A stretch of 64,000 bases of DNA from Chrysophaeum taylorii (Eukaryota > Sar > Pelagophyceae > Pelagomonadales > Pelagomonadaceae): contig JAQMWT010000574.1 in the NCBI GenBank assembly GCA_029834535.1, positions 1-64,000 on the forward strand, read 5' to 3'. Position numbers and translations under genes: made by a program. Below the pieces are notes generated by a model that saw only the letters and a list, made by a program, of their open reading frames with translations, was not told the DNA's origin and did no database searches. Positions within the stretch are counted from its first letter, which is position 1. Every line of letters begins with the position of its first letter. Of the stretch, positions 60,948-64,000 are shown piece by piece.

Positions 60948-61764
60948 TCTGCGCCCAAATGCAGCCGGGCTCTGCAATGCTGCCGAGGTGGGGATGGACG
61001 AGAGGTCCTTGGCAAGGAAGGGGCGCCGCCATTTGGAAATCTCATGGCACCGAAGATGTGCGGCAAAGCCGCCGCCACTTGGTCATTTCATGGCTCCAAA
61101 GCGCGTCGGCCGAAATGGCAGCGCTGTTCGCATCGCGCAGATTCCCCGTAGCACCGCATCGGAAGGGCCCAGGGGAAAAAAACACTGTGACGCCCGCCGA
61201 AGTAATCATCATCAAATCCTCGTAATCATCATCAAATCCTCGTAATCATCATCAAATCCTTGTAATCATCATCAAATCCTTGTAATCATCATCAAGTCCT
61301 CTTCGGCACGAGACTCGTGCGTGGTAACGAAGAAGAAGCAGCAGCAGCTAAGGTCTCGACGTACACCGTGGTGCAGCAGGTGTGATTGTGCGTAATAATA
61401 ATAACTGTGACCGAATTGCGCCGCCGCCCTATTATATTAAGCAATCTGTGCGTCGCAGTGGGTGGAACTCTTCCCAGGCGCGCAAAATATGCCCCGCTAC
61501 GCACCCCATTGTGTCTCACTGTGACCTCCAGGTGCCCGCCCGCCCCCTTGCCCGCCCGCCCCCTGCACCCACTTCCCCCTCACGGCTTTCCGCGGTTCCA
61601 GACAAGAATATATATATCCAGCGGCACTTTTTTATAATCTACGCTTCGCCAGGCGCGTCCCCGGAACCTCGATGCGGGTCTCAAGCAGAAGCACATCTCG
61701 GGGCGGAAGAGGTGAGTTTTTTTCCGACTCTTCGCACAAAAGAACAGCGTGGTGTTGATGAGTG
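60948..61764. other. Intergenic with 20-bp tandem repeat
   Basis: Besides the 20-bp array (61201-61300), it has a GCAGCAGCAGC run (about 61336-61347) and C-rich CCCGCCCGCCC-like words (about 61535-61565). No gene was recognised. The 3'UTR of the WW/TPR gene must lie at the right end. Confidence 0.55.
61201..61300. repeat. Five exact-length 20-bp tandem units
   Basis: Unit CGTAATCATCATCAAATCCT (20 bases) repeats five times; differences are C/T at the first base and A/G near the end of the last unit, and the first unit starts AG instead of CG. Confidence 0.9.
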
Positions 61765-64000
61765 CTATCGAGGTTCTCCCGTGGTAACGAGGGCGCGGAC
61801 GTCGCGCGCGTCGTCGTAAGGCGCCACGGCAAAAGTGGGGGAGGTGGAAATATCCTCCGCAAGAGTGGGATCGAGAACCGAGAGCTTTATTTCGGTCGGG
61901 TGATAGAAGAAGGTAGTCGCGAGGCGAGGGTCGTAGTACTCTCGCCAGCCCTGCTTTTCGCGGACAAACTCGGAACGTTCGACGCGCTTCTCGCGGACAG
62001 CAGTCCAATCGGGTTCGTCCCAGGTGCCGCGGGCGGTGAGATTGTTGAGCCAAAAATAGTAGGTCGCGTTGGGCTTGCTTGGATTTGTGTGGAGCATGCG
62101 CGCGTACTCGCCCCACTCCGGTTTCTCCTCGGCAAGTCTGGAGTTTCGGAGTACCGCGCCCGAAGGGTTGGGCGAAGTATAGAGACCACCCGGCAATCTC
62201 TCGCGCTCAAAAGTCTCAAAGTTCTCGACGCAGTTTCGTCGGGCCTTGTCGCCGGGCTTGAGCGCGCCGATCGCGCGATGGTAGAAGCGCTCGGCGCGGT
62301 CGAAGTCCCGCGCGACCGTTTGGAGCACGAGCGCGTAATCGAGGAGGGCGAGGGGGTGGTCGCGCTGGGAGATAACCGCCCAGTGGAACATGGTCTCCTC
62401 GGCGAGCTTGAAGCGAACGCGGCCGGGGTCTCGAAGCTCGGCGTTTTTGAACATGTCGCGCGTCTTCTGGAAGATTACCTGGCGAGGGGCCTCGAGCGTG
62501 AGGAGCATGAAGATGGCGTAGGCCCTCAGGAGCACAGGATTTTCGGGGGAGACTCGCATGGCATCTTTGTAGAGTTTGCGCGCGTTGTGCGTATCGAAGC
62601 GCTGCGTGTGCAAGAGTAACGCGTAGTTGACCATCGACGAGAGGCGTTCGGGCGTCGACGCGTACTTGTCCTCGACTTCGCGCTGCATGCGGAGCGCGCG
62701 GACGAGGTCCTCGAACCGCGGCTGCCCGAAGTCAGCGGCCTGCTTTTTGCGGTACACGCGCTGCATGGTGCGCGCCGCCTCGTCCACCGAGAGCCAGCTC
62801 GATTGGCCCGTCGCCGGGTTGAAGTAGTAAACGTTGCCGTTCTCGTCGTCGACTTTCTGGCGCCATTCGTCGGGAGCGAGCTGCAAATCTTCCGACCCGA
62901 GCAGCGCGGGCTTGTTCCAGAACATCTCTTCGGTTCGGAGGTCGACGTAGTAGTATTGGCCCGAGCCAACGTCGTACCGCTTCTCCCAGTTGGCACGGAT
63001 CATACGCCGCAGCCGCGCGAGCGATCGCCGTATCTTCCACATGCCCTGTATCGCCAGCGCCGCGCGTTCCTGCTTGACTTCGTCCATCTCGTACTCGAGC
63101 ACGAGACGCCGCCGCCTCTGCGCGCGAATCCCCAGCCGCTGGTACCAGATCACGCGCAGCCGCGCCATGAGCCACTTCAGGAGCTCCGGGAGGTGCTCGG
63201 CGGCGAGCATACTCAGCGGCCCCTCGCGTTGCTTTTTTCCATCATTAATGATGATGATTTTGGTCGGACCTTGTTCCCCATCATCATCGGGCGTCGCCGC
63301 GTCCTCGTCGTCGTCGTCGTCGTCGTCCGCGGACACTTGCGGAGGAGAGTCGTCCGCCGAGGAAGACCCACGAGCTTGCTGTTGGCTTGCGCGATCGGTC
63401 TTCTGCGCCTCGGCGGTAGTAGTTTCTTCTCCTTCTATGAACTTCTTCGCGGCGTCGAGCTCGGCGGGGGCGACGCTTACGCCGCTCTCCGCGAGCCTCA
63501 CGAGCTTGCGCGCATCGGCAACCCGGCGGCGACGCTCAACAGCCGCCGCCTCCTCTTGCGCCGCCGCGTCGGCCATGATCCATTCCTCGAGGTATTTTGT
63601 GGTGACCGAAGTGCGGAGCGTCTCGCACGTCTTGCCGCTGTAAGCGTGGAAGACGACCTCGTCCTCCGAGTGGAAGACGGTAATTACAAAGGCCTCGCCC
63701 GAGACGACGAGGCCACGCCGAAGCACCTGCGTGCCGCGCTCGCTGTGGCCGCGGCGCGTGAAGATGACGATTGGTCTCTTGCTGATGACGCGGACGAGAA
63801 GGCGGTCGGCGATGCGCGCGAGCGCGCCGGGCTCGAGGATCTCGCTGCCCGAGAGGCCGTCGAGGCCGAGAACGAGTTCGAGCGACGCTCTTACTTCCTC
63901 GTCCGTCATCTTGAACGTAAAAGTTTCTTGGGTCTGCGGCACGTACACCTCGAGCTTGAGTCCAAAGTTGGTCGTGGCCGCGGCTCGGCTCGTCTCGAGC
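61765..64000 (-). CDS. WW-domain / IQ / TPR protein, 5' end beyond the window
   Basis: At least 745 codons; the frame is open to the right edge, so the start is outside. Order: an N-terminal region of ~150 aa with a C2-like or similar beta fold (TTNFGLKLEVYVPQ, VSGEAFVITVFHSEDEVVF); a coiled coil and acidic linker (poly-Asp); a first IQ-type helix (ALAIQGMWKIRRSLARLR); two WW domains (WEKRYDVGSGQYYYVDLRTE...W.KP and EWRQKVDDENGNVYYFNPAT...W); an IQ-like AARTMQRVYRKKQA; a TPR-like block (NYALLLHTQRFDTHNARKLY, YAIFMLLTLEAPRQ, LLDYALVLQTVARDFDRAER); and two diverged WW-like segments near the C-terminus (YYFWLNNLTARGTWDEPDW; GWREYYDPRLATTFFYHP). Such combinations are common in stramenopile scaffold proteins; the partner is unknown. 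Confidence 0.8.
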   Translation of the reverse strand, partial: LETSRAAATTNFGLKLEVYVPQTQETFTFKMTDEEVRASLELVLGLDGLSGSEILEPGALARIADRLLVRVISKRPIVIFTRRGHSERGTQVLRRGLVVSGEAFVITVFHSEDEVVFHAYSGKTCETLRTSVTTKYLEEWIMADAAAQEEAAAVERRRRVADARKLVRLAESGVSVAPAELDAAKKFIEGEETTTAEAQKTDRASQQQARGSSSADDSPPQVSADDDDDDDEDAATPDDDGEQGPTKIIIINDGKKQREGPLSMLAAEHLPELLKWLMARLRVIWYQRLGIRAQRRRRLVLEYEMDEVKQERAALAIQGMWKIRRSLARLRRMIRANWEKRYDVGSGQYYYVDLRTEEMFWNKPALLGSEDLQLAPDEWRQKVDDENGNVYYFNPATGQSSWLSVDEAARTMQRVYRKKQAADFGQPRFEDLVRALRMQREVEDKYASTPERLSSMVNYALLLHTQRFDTHNARKLYKDAMRVSPENPVLLRAYAIFMLLTLEAPRQVIFQKTRDMFKNAELRDPGRVRFKLAEETMFHWAVISQRDHPLALLDYALVLQTVARDFDRAERFYHRAIGALKPGDKARRNCVENFETFERERLPGGLYTSPNPSGAVLRNSRLAEEKPEWGEYARMLHTNPSKPNATYYFWLNNLTARGTWDEPDWTAVREKRVERSEFVREKQGWREYYDPRLATTFFYHPTEIKLSVLDPTLAEDISTSPTFAVAPYDDARDVRALVTTGEPR

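Noticed and set aside
1-64000. tRNA, rRNA, snRNA or CRISPR features
   Set aside because: I searched for T-loop-like GGTTCRA contexts, U6-like cores and regularly spaced direct repeats with unique spacers, and saw none that could be folded or supported by eye.

Overview
This is a eukaryotic nuclear window, most likely from a photosynthetic stramenopile (ochrophyte) alga. The support is: a conserved ~70-residue domain (about 41000-41200) that I recognise from diatoms and oomycetes; two small membrane proteins of plastid type whose leaders end near a Phe (34189-34697, 53706-54317), as in heterokont bipartite targeting; a FAM228-like cilium/flagellum protein; and GC-rich, compact genes with very short introns (38-50 nt at eight inferred sites, plus one unusual 115-nt GC-AG intron). 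I cannot name the species. Several start codons fall next to 40-80 nt introns, so 5' ends are the least certain part of the gene models.

Layout. 1-4530 is a broken LTR retroelement on the minus strand (gag, acidic spacer, protease, start of pol) running off the left edge. 4940-26999 is gene-dense: a zinc-macrodomain/SirTM-sirtuin fusion, a 2157-aa DUF1769/DUF547 protein, a small ubiquitin-like-domain candidate, a possible UBC/RWD-fold protein, a HIG1 mitochondrial protein, a thymidylate-synthase-fold protein, a cysteine-rich surface protein, aldehyde dehydrogenase, TRM1 tRNA methyltransferase, a stomatin/SPFH protein and a secreted beta-propeller. 27000-28600 holds a 3' fragment of a non-LTR retrotransposon with target-site duplication, followed by an aspartyl/asparaginyl beta-hydroxylase-like gene (28730-29815). 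30600-35640 is repeat-rich: satellite-like units, a complete-ended hAT transposon (30973-33795) inserted in one unit, a plastid protein gene, and a decayed LINE fragment. 36458-46639 has four single genes (lipocalin-like/TauE-SafE permease fusion, stramenopile regulator-like protein, FAM228-like, GH92 mannosidase). 46640-50500 is gene-poor and ends with a second LINE family. 50880-57700 has a multi-pass membrane protein, an endonuclease/exonuclease/phosphatase enzyme, a plastid protein, a Helitron/PIF1-helicase remnant, a minisatellite, and a PUB-AAA+ protein with a degenerate Walker B. 58131-60860 is a 5'-truncated non-LTR element carrying RT plus a PD-(D/E)XK-like nuclease; 61765-64000 is a WW/IQ/TPR protein that continues off the right edge.

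The genes do not form one pathway. Recurrent organisation is divergent gene pairs separated by about 80-160 bp (13924/14069, 17954/18039, 21520/21681, 25716/25809), which suggests shared promoters. At least five mobile-element families occupy the intergenic space, and one (the PD-(D/E)XK non-LTR family) has two copies in the window that differ at about two positions over ~335 bp, so it has been active recently. The most interesting items are the macro-SirTM fusion, the PUB-AAA+ pseudo-ATPase with the Walker A split by a GC-AG intron, the lipocalin-like/TSUP fusion, the free-standing thymidylate-synthase-like gene, and the satellite family that abuts plastid-protein genes.
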